Of a DNA stretch of 64,000 bases, positions 53,730 to 63,014 are shown one piece after another. Position 1 is the stretch's first letter. Each line of letters begins with the position of its first letter. A model generated the notes under the pieces. It saw only the letters and a program-made list of their open reading frames with translations, was not told where the DNA came from and did not search any database. The DNA comes from Candidatus Gastranaerophilales bacterium (lineage in GTDB: Bacteria; Cyanobacteriota; Vampirovibrionia; Gastranaerophilales; Gastranaerophilaceae): positions 1-64,000 of the forward strand of contig CANPZN010000003.1 in the NCBI GenBank assembly GCA_947588785.1, read 5' to 3'. The position numbers were made by a program, and so were the translations under genes.

Positions 53730-55283
53730 AAATTTTATGTTTGTATTAAATTTGGTTAAATCGTAATAAATATCATCAACTTTAGGTAAAATATATTTAT
53801 CTTTAATTTTATCTATAGGCACAAAAACTCCGGATAAATTATTTTCAAAAACAAGTATCCAGTCCGGATGGTTTAACATTACATTAAAAACAGGATATTT
53901 TTTTTCTAATATCATTACATCTGTTTTATAATCTCTTATAATTTTATACCAATCATTTCTTACAAGATGAAAATTCTTTAATTCTATTAATAAAGAAGGA
54001 TCATAAACTTCTTCATATCTTCCATCCATAACTATTAAATTATTTGGATATAGTTTATATGCTGCATAACTTCCCCAATCAAAATTAATAAATAAATTTC
54101 CATGTATTTTATTTATTTTTATAAATTCAATTGCAAATCTTGGATATCCTGATTCCGTTATTTTTATTAATTTATTTTCTTTTGCTAAAGGCGGATATGC
54201 TAAAAGAAAAATTGTACAATATACTAATATTTCTTTAAAAAGTTTTATACTGCTTATAGTATCAGCTTGTTTAATATTTAATCTGTTTGATATAAAAATC
54301 ATAATAGAATTAAATATTGAATAAAATTCGTCATATAATAATGTTCCTGCAGTAAAAACAAAGAATGATTGGTGTCTTAAATGAGTTATAGACAAATAAG
54401 TTACCGTAAGTATAATTAATATCTTTGTTTTGTCAAGTTTATTATAATTTGTCTTAGATTTTATCAGATAAATTATTTGTGTAATGAGCATAAGAATAAA
54501 ATAAAATTTAAAGTGTAAATATTGGTTTAAATAATATTTACAAAATGGGCTTGACCATTCTGTTATATATTCCCTGTTCATTAGTGCAGCTTTAAATAAA
54601 AATTTCACATATTCATATCCGTAAGGATTAATAAATAAAACTGCTAAACAAAAGAATAAAGTAATTAAATAGTTTTTTATGGGTTTTTTATTTAAAAATT
54701 CTCCCGCAATATATATTATTAATAAACCTAAACCGCTTATACATCCGCCATGTATATTGCACCAAAATAACATTATTATAGGTAAAAATATTAAATTTAA
54801 GGTTTTACCCTGTCGAACACTTTCTAATAAATACAAAAATAATGCAAAAAATAAACAAGTAAATAAAAGACATCTTATATCAGGGCCTAAAGATTTATAA
54901 ACCGCTAAAAACATTACGGCATAATATATTATATTATAAGAATGTGTGGATTTCGGTTGCCTTAATTCAACTGTTTTATAACATAACAGAATTGTAATTG
55001 TAGTTAAAATACCCTTAAATATAATTAAACCGCTATCTGAAAAATATTTAAAAACAAGATAAAAAAATACACTTGCCCCCCATTCATGGTCGTACCACAA
55101 ATGAGTTTTTGTATAAGAAAAAATATCATATTTGAGAATACTTAATTTCTCAACTATATGTCCGCCGGCAATAAGTCTTGCCCATAAATCATTATCAACT
55201 CTGTTACTTACACAGCTCATCCCCAGGCAGAATAATATTAAAAATATTATAAATAATACTTTTTCAGAATATAACTTTTTCAT
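53700..55283 (-). CDS. Polytopic membrane protein, GT-C glycosyltransferase-like
   Basis: The 527-residue inner-membrane protein has about eleven hydrophobic helices followed by a soluble C-terminal part (about residues 380-527). The first extracytoplasmic loop has VDNDLWARLIAGG and a second acidic site WYDHEWGASV, in the position of the acidic motif of GT-C transferases. Blocks NIHGGCISGLGLL and FINPYGYEYVKFL are shared with a family of uncharacterised envelope proteins I recognise only loosely. It may transfer a sugar from a polyprenyl donor; not shown. It is alone, with a terminator that covers its stop. Confidence 0.7.
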   Translation of the reverse strand: MKKLYSEKVLFIIFLILFCLGMSCVSNRVDNDLWARLIAGGHIVEKLSILKYDIFSYTKTHLWYDHEWGASVFFYLVFKYFSDSGLIIFKGILTTITILLCYKTVELRQPKSTHSYNIIYYAVMFLAVYKSLGPDIRCLLFTCLFFALFLYLLESVRQGKTLNLIFLPIIMLFWCNIHGGCISGLGLLIIYIAGEFLNKKPIKNYLITLFFCLAVLFINPYGYEYVKFLFKAALMNREYITEWSSPFCKYYLNQYLHFKFYFILMLITQIIYLIKSKTNYNKLDKTKILIILTVTYLSITHLRHQSFFVFTAGTLLYDEFYSIFNSIMIFISNRLNIKQADTISSIKLFKEILVYCTIFLLAYPPLAKENKLIKITESGYPRFAIEFIKINKIHGNLFINFDWGSYAAYKLYPNNLIVMDGRYEEVYDPSLLIELKNFHLVRNDWYKIIRDYKTDVMILEKKYPVFNVMLNHPDWILVFENNLSGVFVPIDKIKDKYILPKVDDIYYDLTKFNTNIKFIKSNGNISH

Positions 55284-55354
55284 ATTAATAAATTCTTTTT
55301 TAATGAAAAAATTATATCACTTTTTCTTTTTCAATTAAAATTATTCAAAACTTT

Positions 55355-55783
55355 TTATATTAACTCTTTTATAATTTCAATTTTTCTTATGCTTCCTGTA
55401 TTTTTTAATATTGTCATAGGACTTATTCTGCCGCAATTAGAATGCCATTTTTTCATAAATTCTTTATTTTTCATTAAAATTTTTATTAGATTTTCATGAC
55501 CTTTAAATATTATAGCTTTTATTAATATATCTGATATGTATCCTTTGTCATTTTCTTTCAGTGCTTTTTTATAGTTATCATATAAACTTTCTTGATATTT
55601 CCCTGCATTTTTGTATATTCCTTTTTTATTGACACCTATAATTTTAAAAAATTCGGATTCCGTTATTAATATTTTTGAATTTTTTATATTATTTTGATCT
55701 AATGATATAAATTGTAATTCATTAAAATTTTCAATATCTATATGGTCTATTTCTTTTTCTAAATCTTTTGATTCTAAAATCAT
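55355..55783 (-). CDS. Unknown 142-residue soluble protein
   Basis: No recognised family. A strong Shine-Dalgarno AAAGGAG lies before ATG 55783, which supports a real gene. The first half is acidic; the second half (about 75-140) is helical and Lys-rich, with KAIIFKGHENLIKILMKN resembling one ankyrin-like helix pair, too little to assign. It ends at the 55354 spacer before the GT-C-like gene and may share its transcript. No signal peptide or membrane helix. Confidence 0.6.
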   Translation of the reverse strand: MILESKDLEKEIDHIDIENFNELQFISLDQNNIKNSKILITESEFFKIIGVNKKGIYKNAGKYQESLYDNYKKALKENDKGYISDILIKAIIFKGHENLIKILMKNKEFMKKWHSNCGRISPMTILKNTGSIRKIEIIKELI

Positions 55784-56178
55784 AGAAACTCCTTTACTTT
55801 TAAAAACCTTAAATTTTTATTTCTTATAAATTACTGATTTTTAATATATACCGACTTGAAAACAGAATGTTTTTTATTCTAAATTTTAATTTTAGGAAAG
55901 ATAATGTTTAATAAATTTTTATTTCAAACAGATAATTGCTTTACGCCTATTTCTATTGATAAAATTTTTTCATATATTAATTTATATCGGAATGAATTTG
56001 ATTTTCTTTATTTAAATAATGGAAATATATAAATTTTGTTACAAAATTTATTAAATTCAAATATTTAAGGCAATTTATATAATTATATATATTTTATATA
56101 TATATGGAGTATGAAATGAAAACATTTTTTAATTTTATAAACAGACGAAAAAAATTTAATATTATTTTACTTATTAAC
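55784..56178. other. Intergenic region, 395 bases, with two possible mini-ORFs
   Basis: Very AT-rich. It contains the 42-codon frame at 55904-56032 (listed separately) and a 22-codon frame at 56116-56184 (MKTFFNFINRRKK...) preceded by GGAG. A TA-rich run lies at 56085-56105. Nothing else is visible. Confidence 0.4.
55904..56032 (+). CDS. Possible 42-residue small protein
   Basis: ATG at 55904 is preceded by TTAGGAAAGATA, a fair ribosome binding site, and the frame encodes 42 residues (start MFNKFLFQTDNCFTP) that are aromatic-rich but not obviously a membrane helix. It is the only plus-strand gene candidate in a minus-strand neighbourhood. No homologue recognised. Confidence 0.3.
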   Translation: MFNKFLFQTDNCFTPISIDKIFSYINLYRNEFDFLYLNNGNI

Positions 56179-57477
56179 CTATAAGTTATATGGATAAGCA
56201 ATAAAGAATATTATTGAAGATAGGCATAAAATCCAATTAATAACATTTGTTTTTTTTAATTGCCCGCACATAAGTTTTAATATAGGCCAAATGAAAAAGC
56301 CTGTCATAATTCCTATACCAATATTATTGGTAAAAATCATAATTGAAATTGTAACAAAAACAGTTGAATATTCAGAAATATCAGAGAAATCAAGTTCTTT
56401 TGTTAATGAAATTAATAATAGTCCAACATATAATAAGGCCGGGGCATAAGCATATGAAGGAATAATACTGATCATCGGAGAAAAAAATAAACCCAGAAAA
56501 AATAGTACACCGCATACAATGGCTGTTAAACCTGTTCTTCCTCCTGCTTGTATTCCTGTCATTGAGTCCATAAAAGCACCTGATGTTGTTGTTCCCAATA
56601 TTGGAGAAATAATTACGGATAATGAATCAACAATCATCGGTTTGTTAAAATTAGTATTATTTTCGTTATACATTAAACTGATAAGTGAACCTGATGTACC
56701 TATGTTGATTAGTATAAATAATACAAAAAATATTGGTATAAATTCTTTTGTAAATAATCCGTTAAAGTCCAATTGAAATAAGGAATTCGACAAATTATGC
56801 GGTATTGATATTATTGTATCCGGAAATTTAACGTCGCCTATTAATATTCCAATTATAGTAGTAGCTAAAATTGAAATTATAACCGCACCTTGAATTTTAT
56901 GTTTGATAAGTGATATTAAAATGATAAAACAAAAAATTCCGAGTATAACAGGTGCGGTAATTAAATTGCCGCATTCAACAGGAATTAATTTATGAGAATA
57001 TTTAATTATTCCGATATCTCTAAGAGAAATAGATATAAAAAACAACCCTAAACCAATACAATATGCCAATTTAAGAGAATTAGGAATTAAATTAATAAAT
57101 TTTATTCGTATATTGCTAATGCTAAAAATAAATAATAAAATTCCTGATATGAAAATAGAAGCAAAAATTTTATTGATACTTATTCCCATAGTTAGTACTA
57201 AGGTATAAGAAATAAATGCACTATCGCCGAGAAAAGGGCCTGTTGCAAAAGGTTTGTTTGCAATGAACCCCATAAGCAGGCAGCATATAAATACTGTTAT
57301 TGCGGTAATTGAAATAAGTATATCAAAATTTAATCCTGTATTTGCCAATATTTTTGGACTCAATATTAATAGATATGACATTGTAAAAAAAGTGGTAAAT
57401 CCTGCCAGTAGTTCTTTTCTAATATTTGTATTATTGTTTTCAAGTTGAAAAAGTTTATTAAAAATTTGATTTTTCAT
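56179..57477 (-). CDS. NCS2-family purine permease (AzgA/PbuG-like)
   Basis: Proton-coupled nucleobase uptake protein, probably for guanine, hypoxanthine or adenine. The 432-residue protein has 12 or more membrane helices and begins RKELLAGFTTFFTMSYLLIL, the AzgA-type start, with LMGFIANKPFATGPFLGDSAF (56... region of helix 3) and GTTTSGAFMDSMTGIQAGGRTG, where the NCS2 substrate residues lie. Its ATG overlaps the stop of the binding-protein gene (ATGA). It is the last gene of a three-gene operon. Substrate is inferred. Confidence 0.85.
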   Translation of the reverse strand: MKNQIFNKLFQLENNNTNIRKELLAGFTTFFTMSYLLILSPKILANTGLNFDILISITAITVFICCLLMGFIANKPFATGPFLGDSAFISYTLVLTMGISINKIFASIFISGILLFIFSISNIRIKFINLIPNSLKLAYCIGLGLFFISISLRDIGIIKYSHKLIPVECGNLITAPVILGIFCFIILISLIKHKIQGAVIISILATTIIGILIGDVKFPDTIISIPHNLSNSLFQLDFNGLFTKEFIPIFFVLFILINIGTSGSLISLMYNENNTNFNKPMIVDSLSVIISPILGTTTSGAFMDSMTGIQAGGRTGLTAIVCGVLFFLGLFFSPMISIIPSYAYAPALLYVGLLLISLTKELDFSDISEYSTVFVTISIMIFTNNIGIGIMTGFFIWPILKLMCGQLKKTNVINWILCLSSIIFFIAYPYNL

Positions 57478-58679
57478 AATAGACTTTCTATTTTATGTTT
57501 TGTTTTTTCATTAAAAATTTCATCAAAAGTATAATTAGAGTTGAAAAAGGTTTGAATTTTTTCATTGATTATATCATTAATAAAACTGTAATTTTCGTTG
57601 ACCGGAGTAGGTTTAGAATATTTCATCAGATCTATAAAAATTTGAGAATTTTGAGAAGAATTATGTATTTTATTGCAAGAACTTTTTAATGCGGGAATAA
57701 TTAACCCGGTTTTAGTTAATTTATTAATGGAATCTTCAGAAGAAAGAAAAGTAATGAATTGAAGGGCTTCTTGTTTATGTTTTGAATTTCTTGAGATTGC
57801 CCATCCTGAAGAATCAATATAAACTTTATTTTTATCACTTGCCGGAAATGGCATAATATCCCAATTAAAATGAATTGTTTCTTGAAATTTAGGGAACATC
57901 CATCTTCCGCTGATATACATTGCTAATTTTTGATTAATAAACATTTGAGCAGTTGTCATACTTCCTATTTGGGATTTTGAAGGCATAGATTTGTCTTTAT
58001 AAAGCATTTCCTTGTATAAATTTATAGCTTCTTTACTTTCTTTTGAATCCAAGATTAAATTTTTTTTATTATCAGAAAGAATTCCACCTCCGTTAGAAGC
58101 TAAAAAGTATGCCCAATATAGTGAATTTTCCTCAAAATTTAATCCGAAATGATTTTTATCGGTTAATTTTTTTGCAATATTTCTAAGTTGATAAATATTG
58201 TCTATTTTTGGATTTAATATGTTATTTTCTTTAAAAATATTTTTATTATAGTAAATTACAAGTGCGGAAATATCTCTTGGAATTGCATATAATTTGTTAT
58301 TTGAAGAAAAACATTGTAGTGCTTCATCAAAATAATTATTTTTATTTATATTATATTTTGAAAGATCTTCTAAAAGGTTAGCTTTTATATACATTGGTGC
58401 ATAAAGATTATTTATAAAAACAATGTCACTTTGTAAATTTGAAGCAAATAATAAATGTATTTTTTGAAAGTAATTCTGCGGAATATGAATTAACTCGATT
58501 TTTATATTAGGGTTATTTTTTTCATATTCCAAGATTAATTCTTTTAAAATAATAATTTCTGATTGAGAACCCCAAGTTGAAAATTTTAAATTTATTATAT
58601 CTGTATTAGATTTACTATTGTAAGAAAATAAAAGAAAACTAAATATTAAAATAATAAAACATAAAAAATTTTTTTTCAT
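57474..58679 (-). CDS. ABC-type sugar substrate-binding protein (SBP_bac_1)
   Basis: Periplasmic binding protein of the MalE/UgpB family. The 401-residue precursor starts with a signal peptide (KKNFLCFIILIFSFLLFSY) without a lipobox Cys at the cleavage site. Mature part: LKFSTWGSQSEIIILKELI, YEKNNPNIKIELIHIP, DIVFINNLYAPMYI and WAISRNSKHKQEALQFITFL, all characteristic. No permease or ATPase gene is nearby, and the following gene is a secondary NCS2 permease, so the partner is encoded elsewhere. Start chosen at ATG 58679, one base after the upstream stop; the longer frame from 58724 would overlap it. Confidence 0.88.
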   Translation of the reverse strand: MKKNFLCFIILIFSFLLFSYNSKSNTDIINLKFSTWGSQSEIIILKELILEYEKNNPNIKIELIHIPQNYFQKIHLLFASNLQSDIVFINNLYAPMYIKANLLEDLSKYNINKNNYFDEALQCFSSNNKLYAIPRDISALVIYYNKNIFKENNILNPKIDNIYQLRNIAKKLTDKNHFGLNFEENSLYWAYFLASNGGGILSDNKKNLILDSKESKEAINLYKEMLYKDKSMPSKSQIGSMTTAQMFINQKLAMYISGRWMFPKFQETIHFNWDIMPFPASDKNKVYIDSSGWAISRNSKHKQEALQFITFLSSEDSINKLTKTGLIIPALKSSCNKIHNSSQNSQIFIDLMKYSKPTPVNENYSFINDIINEKIQTFFNSNYTFDEIFNEKTKHKIESLL

Positions 58680-58680
58680 T

Positions 58681-59805
58681 TTATAAAATAGCAAGTTCTC
58701 TAATTCCTGCTTCAGATACTTCAATCATAGCTTTATAAGTATCTAACCTTAATATATATACTTCTTTACCATCTTCTTTATCATATAATCTTGCCTGTAA
58801 ATTTATATTAGATAAATCACTAAATGTTTTAAGCAGGAATTTATCTTCATTTATAAAACCATATAATATTAAATTATTATTTTCTGATGACAGATAAAAA
58901 CCTTTATGCGGAGTAATATTTAGTATTGATAAAATAGTACATATATTATCATTTTTTGTTGTATTCTGTTGCTCATTTTTTTCAGCATAAGGAAGATCTA
59001 ATTCTTTTGATTCGTCATATCTTGATATTTTTATTGGATTAGTAGCTTTTTTTCTGTCATCTTTGACTAATCTTATTGTATTTTTAGTTAGATTTCTGGC
59101 AAAAGATTTATTTTTTTGTTTATGTGTAATTTTTGGTATATCAAAACAAGAAAATTCTTTAACCGGAGCTTGAACTTGCTCTTTTTTAAGCATTTCAGGT
59201 TTATCAGCCGGTTTTTCTTCTACTTTATTAGGTGTTGAAATTTTCTCTTGTTTAATTTTGTTTTTGTCAGGCATATATATATTACTTTTATATGTCTTTG
59301 TCTTTTTTAGAATTACAAATAATTTATTTCCAACGAAAATAATTAAAGCAAAAAGTAAAATTATAATTAAAGAAAAGAAATTAAATTTTTTATCCGGTAA
59401 AGTTGTGTCTTCATCAGTGGTCTTTTTTATTAACTTAATAGAATAATCATCTTTTAAATTTAAAGATATTTTTAAATAAGATTCTTCTTTTCCTTCTTTT
59501 ACATATGGTTTTTCTTCAAGGGAAATTTTAACTAATTTTTTATCTTTACCGTTTTTATATATAAGTTTGACATGATTTTGATCTGCAATTGTATCAGGAA
59601 CATAAATAGAATAAGAGTTTTTATCATTTTTATTTAAAAAAGCATTTCCTTCAAAAGAAGAATCGAAAAACAGATTCATGGTTAATTTACCATTTTGAAT
59701 TGGATCTATCATAATTTTAGATAAGTTGTTATACTTTTGCACGGCAAATGCTTGTAGGGAAAATAACACAAAAACAAACAAAAAAATAAATAACTTTTTC
59801 CTCAT
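58681..59805 (-). CDS. Unknown protein with signal peptide and one membrane helix
   Basis: The 374-residue protein has a cleavable signal (KKLFIFLFVFVLFSLQAFA), about 125 extracytoplasmic residues rich in beta-strand pattern, one membrane helix near residues 145-165 (FSLIIILLFALIIFVGNKLF), and a basic cytoplasmic tail of about 200 residues with Pro/Lys-rich linker. This layout recalls FliO-like or AMIN-type envelope proteins, but no motif confirms it. It heads the operon with the binding protein and the purine permease. Start ATG 59805; no good Shine-Dalgarno. Confidence 0.7.
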   Translation of the reverse strand: MRKKLFIFLFVFVLFSLQAFAVQKYNNLSKIMIDPIQNGKLTMNLFFDSSFEGNAFLNKNDKNSYSIYVPDTIADQNHVKLIYKNGKDKKLVKISLEEKPYVKEGKEESYLKISLNLKDDYSIKLIKKTTDEDTTLPDKKFNFFSLIIILLFALIIFVGNKLFVILKKTKTYKSNIYMPDKNKIKQEKISTPNKVEEKPADKPEMLKKEQVQAPVKEFSCFDIPKITHKQKNKSFARNLTKNTIRLVKDDRKKATNPIKISRYDESKELDLPYAEKNEQQNTTKNDNICTILSILNITPHKGFYLSSENNNLILYGFINEDKFLLKTFSDLSNINLQARLYDKEDGKEVYILRLDTYKAMIEVSEAGIRELAIL

Positions 59806-59811
59806 GTTCAA

Positions 59812-60049
59812 TAAACTTTCAACTAATTTTTATTCCTAACTACATATACATTAAAACATTAAAATATTATTTTTGTCACTAATTTTAAACTAAATGGAGT
59901 AATTTTATGAAATATAACTTAATTACTTGCTAAAAAGTAAATCAAATGGTTTAATAAATATATGATGTTGTCTTAGAATTAACGTAGTCAAAATTATACT
60001 AAAAAATAGTATGGGTTTATTAGTTAAGTATTAAGTGTGAAGAAATTAT
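59812..60049. other. Divergent intergenic region with a possible 8-codon leader ORF
   Basis: AT-rich. At 59907-59933 ATG starts an 8-codon frame (MKYNLITC) after GGAG at a proper distance; it could be a leader peptide of the REC-STAS gene or chance. No clear promoter pair is visible. Confidence 0.25.
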
Positions 60050-60946
60050 ATGAATATTACAGATGAACAAATTAATAAAATTTTTGAACTGGCTTCTATG
60101 GAAAAAAAAGAAAACGTGACCTTGGAAGATATATCGGAAGCATTAATCAAAATTGAAAGAAAAATATATTCTTTTTCTGTCGGAGTAAAGGTAGATTCTC
60201 TTGAAGATAAAAAAGTTTTAATCGCCGATGACTTAGAATTATCTATTTATCAATTATCAACAATATTAAAAAAGATCGGAATTAATCCTGTTGTTACAAG
60301 ACATAAAGATGAAACTATAGCAGAACTTAATAAAGTTCATTATGATTGCATAATACTTGATTTATTTATTCCTGATAGCTCTGATGGCTTTGAATTAATA
60401 GACGAAGCGGTAAAGAAAAGAGTTGAATTGAATCACTATACAAAAATTATAGTAATATCAGGAACTGATGATTCCACATTGATAGAAAAATGTTATGAAA
60501 AAGGTGCAGATTTCTATATTCAAAAAGATAAAAACTGGCATTTAAAATTATTAAAATATTTAAGTACATCTTTTCAAAATGATAAAAATATGGCATTTAC
60601 AAGATATGTAATAAATAATGATATAGCGTCATTTATAATAAAACGTTTTGATAATAAAGTTTTTGAATCAATAGTTAAAAATATAAATTTCTCTTTTTAT
60701 ACGGGTGTAAAGCATGTATTGTTCGATTTGAAAGAAATAACTTCATTTGATGAAGAAAATGCAAATTTCTTTTCGGAAATATATAAAATATGTACGGAAA
60801 ATAAAGGTCGTTTTATCATTATTAATCCTCCTACTTGTATTCAGGAAGCATTATCTTTTGCGTACTTAGAGGATATTATTCCTATATCAAATTCTGTAGA
60901 AGAGGCTGTTTCTATAATATCTGAAGCTGAGAATATTAATCAATAA
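60050..60946 (+). CDS. Response regulator receiver fused to a STAS-like domain
   Basis: A 298-residue two-domain regulator. After a short helical start (1-48), the REC domain (54-172) has acidic D60-D61, phospho-acceptor D104 (ILDLFIPD), S137 and K159. The C-terminal part (about 190-290) has the strand-helix order of a STAS domain, with VLFDLKEITSFDEENANF in place of the usual DSSG loop; the phosphorylatable Ser is absent. REC-STAS proteins usually belong to partner-switching control of sigma factors. The stop overlaps the rpiB stop by 11 bases. Confidence 0.8.
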   Translation: MNITDEQINKIFELASMEKKENVTLEDISEALIKIERKIYSFSVGVKVDSLEDKKVLIADDLELSIYQLSTILKKIGINPVVTRHKDETIAELNKVHYDCIILDLFIPDSSDGFELIDEAVKKRVELNHYTKIIVISGTDDSTLIEKCYEKGADFYIQKDKNWHLKLLKYLSTSFQNDKNMAFTRYVINNDIASFIIKRFDNKVFESIVKNINFSFYTGVKHVLFDLKEITSFDEENANFFSEIYKICTENKGRFIIINPPTCIQEALSFAYLEDIIPISNSVEEAVSIISEAENINQ

Positions 60947-61370
60947 GATTTAATCTTTTTTGATGCCTGTTTCCTTCAAATTCTGTATTAATCCAAATAT
61001 TACATATATCTTTAGCAAGAGATTCTCCTACAATTCTTGCTCCAAAACATAATACATTTGAGTTATTGTGTAATCTGGAGTATTTAGCAGAAGTAGTATC
61101 TGAGCAAACAACAGCTCTGATATTTTTAAACCTGTTAGCACAAATGCTCATACCGATTCCTGTACCACAAATTAAAATACCTCTTTCAAATTCGTTATTT
61201 ATTATTTTTTGAACCAATTCTTTTGCTATAACAGGATAATCTACCGATTCTTCAGTATAACAACCGATATCCGTTACGGAAAATTCTAATTCTTCTAAAT
61301 ATGATTTAATTTTATTTTTTAATTGAAAACCGGCATGATCAGAACCGATAATAATACTTTTATTTTTCAT
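60936..61370 (-). CDS. rpiB: Ribose-5-phosphate isomerase B
   Basis: Interconverts ribulose-5-phosphate and ribose-5-phosphate in the pentose phosphate pathway (RpiB/LacAB family). The 144-residue length is right. Key blocks are IIGSDHAGFQLKNKI at the start, VDYPVIAKEL, LICGTGIGMSICANR (anion hole) and VVCSDTTSAKYSRLHNNSNVL with the catalytic Cys and His region. It is monocistronic, divergent from a double repeat and the second HEAT-like gene. Confidence 0.96.
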   Translation of the reverse strand: MKNKSIIIGSDHAGFQLKNKIKSYLEELEFSVTDIGCYTEESVDYPVIAKELVQKIINNEFERGILICGTGIGMSICANRFKNIRAVVCSDTTSAKYSRLHNNSNVLCFGARIVGESLAKDICNIWINTEFEGNRHQKRLNLID

Positions 61371-61411
61371 ATATTCCCCATTGTATTAATTTTATTAAAT
61401 ATATAATATAA

Positions 61412-61589
61412 TGCCTGAAAAAATTTTGCGATAAAATTTTTTTAAAAATAGAAAATTAAAAAAGAATGTCCAAGAAAATTTCACGATAAGAAACCGATAT
61501 TTTGGTGTGGCGTTTTAAAAGGTGAGCAACTTTACGACTCAGATGAGCGTTCAAGAGAGCAAACACAAGGTTGCGGCATTAGATTAAAT
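61412..61589 (+). repeat. Dispersed repeat copy with duplicated left end
   Basis: GCCTGAAAAAATTTTGCGAT at 61412 and GTCCAAGAAAATTTCACGAT at 61468 are two left ends in tandem. The second continues through TGGTGTGGCGTTTTAAAA and GGTGAGCAACTTTACGA to the right end AAGGTTGCGGCATTAGATT. It is a reference copy for the family and fills most of the 360-base gap between rpiB and the next gene. Confidence 0.75.
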
Positions 61590-61731
61590 TGTAAAACTAC
61601 CTTTGTAATGACAAATGGAAAATCATTATTCTTTGATATAGTAAAAAAATGTAACAAAATTTAAAAAAATCTGAAATAATAGCATATTTTGTCAATAAAA
61701 AGTTTTTATATAAATGAAGGTAAGGTTTTTT

Positions 61732-62511
61732 ATGGCAGAAATATCTACTGGAAATATAAAAAATAATAATGTGAATTATACACCATTGGTTAATTATAAC
61801 GGATCATATGTAAATCCGCAAATAGTAAGTGATTCACAAAATAATCCGTATACTTCACAAATATATCAATATCCACAAAATTCAATATATAATCCCTCAC
61901 AGCCGCAAACGGCATCAGGGGTGAATATTAATATATATAATCCGGCAGGTTTTTCAACTCCGAATATGAATCCTTCATATATATATCCGGCAGGATCATG
62001 TATAACTCAACCTATTGTACAGCAAACTCAACCGTTACCTGAAACAAAAAATATTCAAAATGATTCTGTAGTGGCAAATACGCCAATAAAAGAAGATGAA
62101 ATTTCTTCAAAAACAAAAGAAACAGATAATACAAAAACAAAAGAAGTTGTAGAAATAAATGATAATTATATAAAAACTCTTGAAAATTATTTAAGAAGTG
62201 CAGATAATACAGTTAGAAGAAATGGTATAAATGAATTAGTAAAGAGATTTGAAGAAGATAGCTCAAGATATGATCATCCGGCATTAACTGCATTATTAAA
62301 TATAGCATTGCAAGATAGTGATCCGGCTAATAGAATTCTTGCTATGACACCTGTAGCAACAGGCAGTGCCCACGGTGATGAAAATACGGCAAAAATACTT
62401 CAACAATTACAATCTTCCGATAAATTGTATGGAGAAGAAGCAAAAATGGCAAATGAGTCATTATTAAATACAGTAAAAACGAAAAAGCAAATAGCCGATG
62501 ATACTAAATAA
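61732..62511 (+). CDS. Asn/Tyr/Pro-rich protein with C-terminal HEAT-like repeats, paralogue B
   Basis: The 259-residue protein matches the layout of the gene at 23573: a low-complexity N-terminus with many Tyr, Asn, Pro and Gln (residues 1-110), the shared motif GVNINIYNPAG near residue 61, and a helical C-terminus (about 145-250) with TVRRNGINELVKRFEED and PANRILAMTPVATG, HEAT-like in pattern. No signal peptide. ATG 61732 follows AAGGTAAGG; the upstream in-frame ATG at 61714 overlaps that site. The next gene starts 11 bases later and may be its partner. Confidence 0.75.
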   Translation: MAEISTGNIKNNNVNYTPLVNYNGSYVNPQIVSDSQNNPYTSQIYQYPQNSIYNPSQPQTASGVNINIYNPAGFSTPNMNPSYIYPAGSCITQPIVQQTQPLPETKNIQNDSVVANTPIKEDEISSKTKETDNTKTKEVVEINDNYIKTLENYLRSADNTVRRNGINELVKRFEEDSSRYDHPALTALLNIALQDSDPANRILAMTPVATGSAHGDENTAKILQQLQSSDKLYGEEAKMANESLLNTVKTKKQIADDTK

Positions 62512-62522
62512 GGGGAGTATGT

Positions 62523-63014
62523 ATGTCTATAATATCAACAGTAAAAGCAGTAGTACCGAAAATCGGATCTAATGTTAAGATGATAGCAGGTAAACCATTA
62601 TCGGTATCATCGAAGGTATTAGGCATTGGAACAATTGCATCAGTAATTTATGATTCACATGTTAACGGAAAAGAAAAAGCAGTGGTATCTGATGAAATAG
62701 GAACAGGAAACAGATTTTATAATCAATATAAACAATATATGAACTCGGATAAAGAAAGTGCAACATTGTGCAGATTAAAAAAGATGTGGTTTGATGCTCA
62801 ACAATCATATTCATATTTTCATATAGGGACAAGAATAAGAGGCTATGTATCTGCATTTACGGATACGATGTTAGGAAATTTACCATTGGTCGGATTAAGT
62901 GCTGTAGCAATAAAATTTAAAAGAATCGGTAAAGTCGCAGGTATTTTGCTAGGATTAAATGCAGCTAAGACTGTTTTATATGATGTAATGGGAATTGGTG
63001 CAAAAAAATCATAA
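62523..63014 (+). CDS. Unknown 163-residue protein with hydrophobic segments
   Basis: Not recognised. The protein is basic at the start, has moderately hydrophobic, Gly/Val-rich stretches (residues 1-45: VSSKVLGIGTIASVIYDSH, and 115-160: LPLVGLSAVAIKF, GILLGLNAAKTV) and a polar, aromatic middle (KEKAVVSDEIGTGNRFYNQY). Amphipathic helices could bind a membrane. Strong AGGGGAG ribosome binding site. It is translated right after the HEAT-like protein gene, suggesting a shared role. Confidence 0.65.
   Translation: MSIISTVKAVVPKIGSNVKMIAGKPLSVSSKVLGIGTIASVIYDSHVNGKEKAVVSDEIGTGNRFYNQYKQYMNSDKESATLCRLKKMWFDAQQSYSYFHIGTRIRGYVSAFTDTMLGNLPLVGLSAVAIKFKRIGKVAGILLGLNAAKTVLYDVMGIGAKKS

Noticed and set aside
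59907-59933. Eight-codon leader ORF as a firm gene
   Set aside because: A short ATG frame after GGAG can arise by chance in this AT-rich DNA and no attenuator structure follows.
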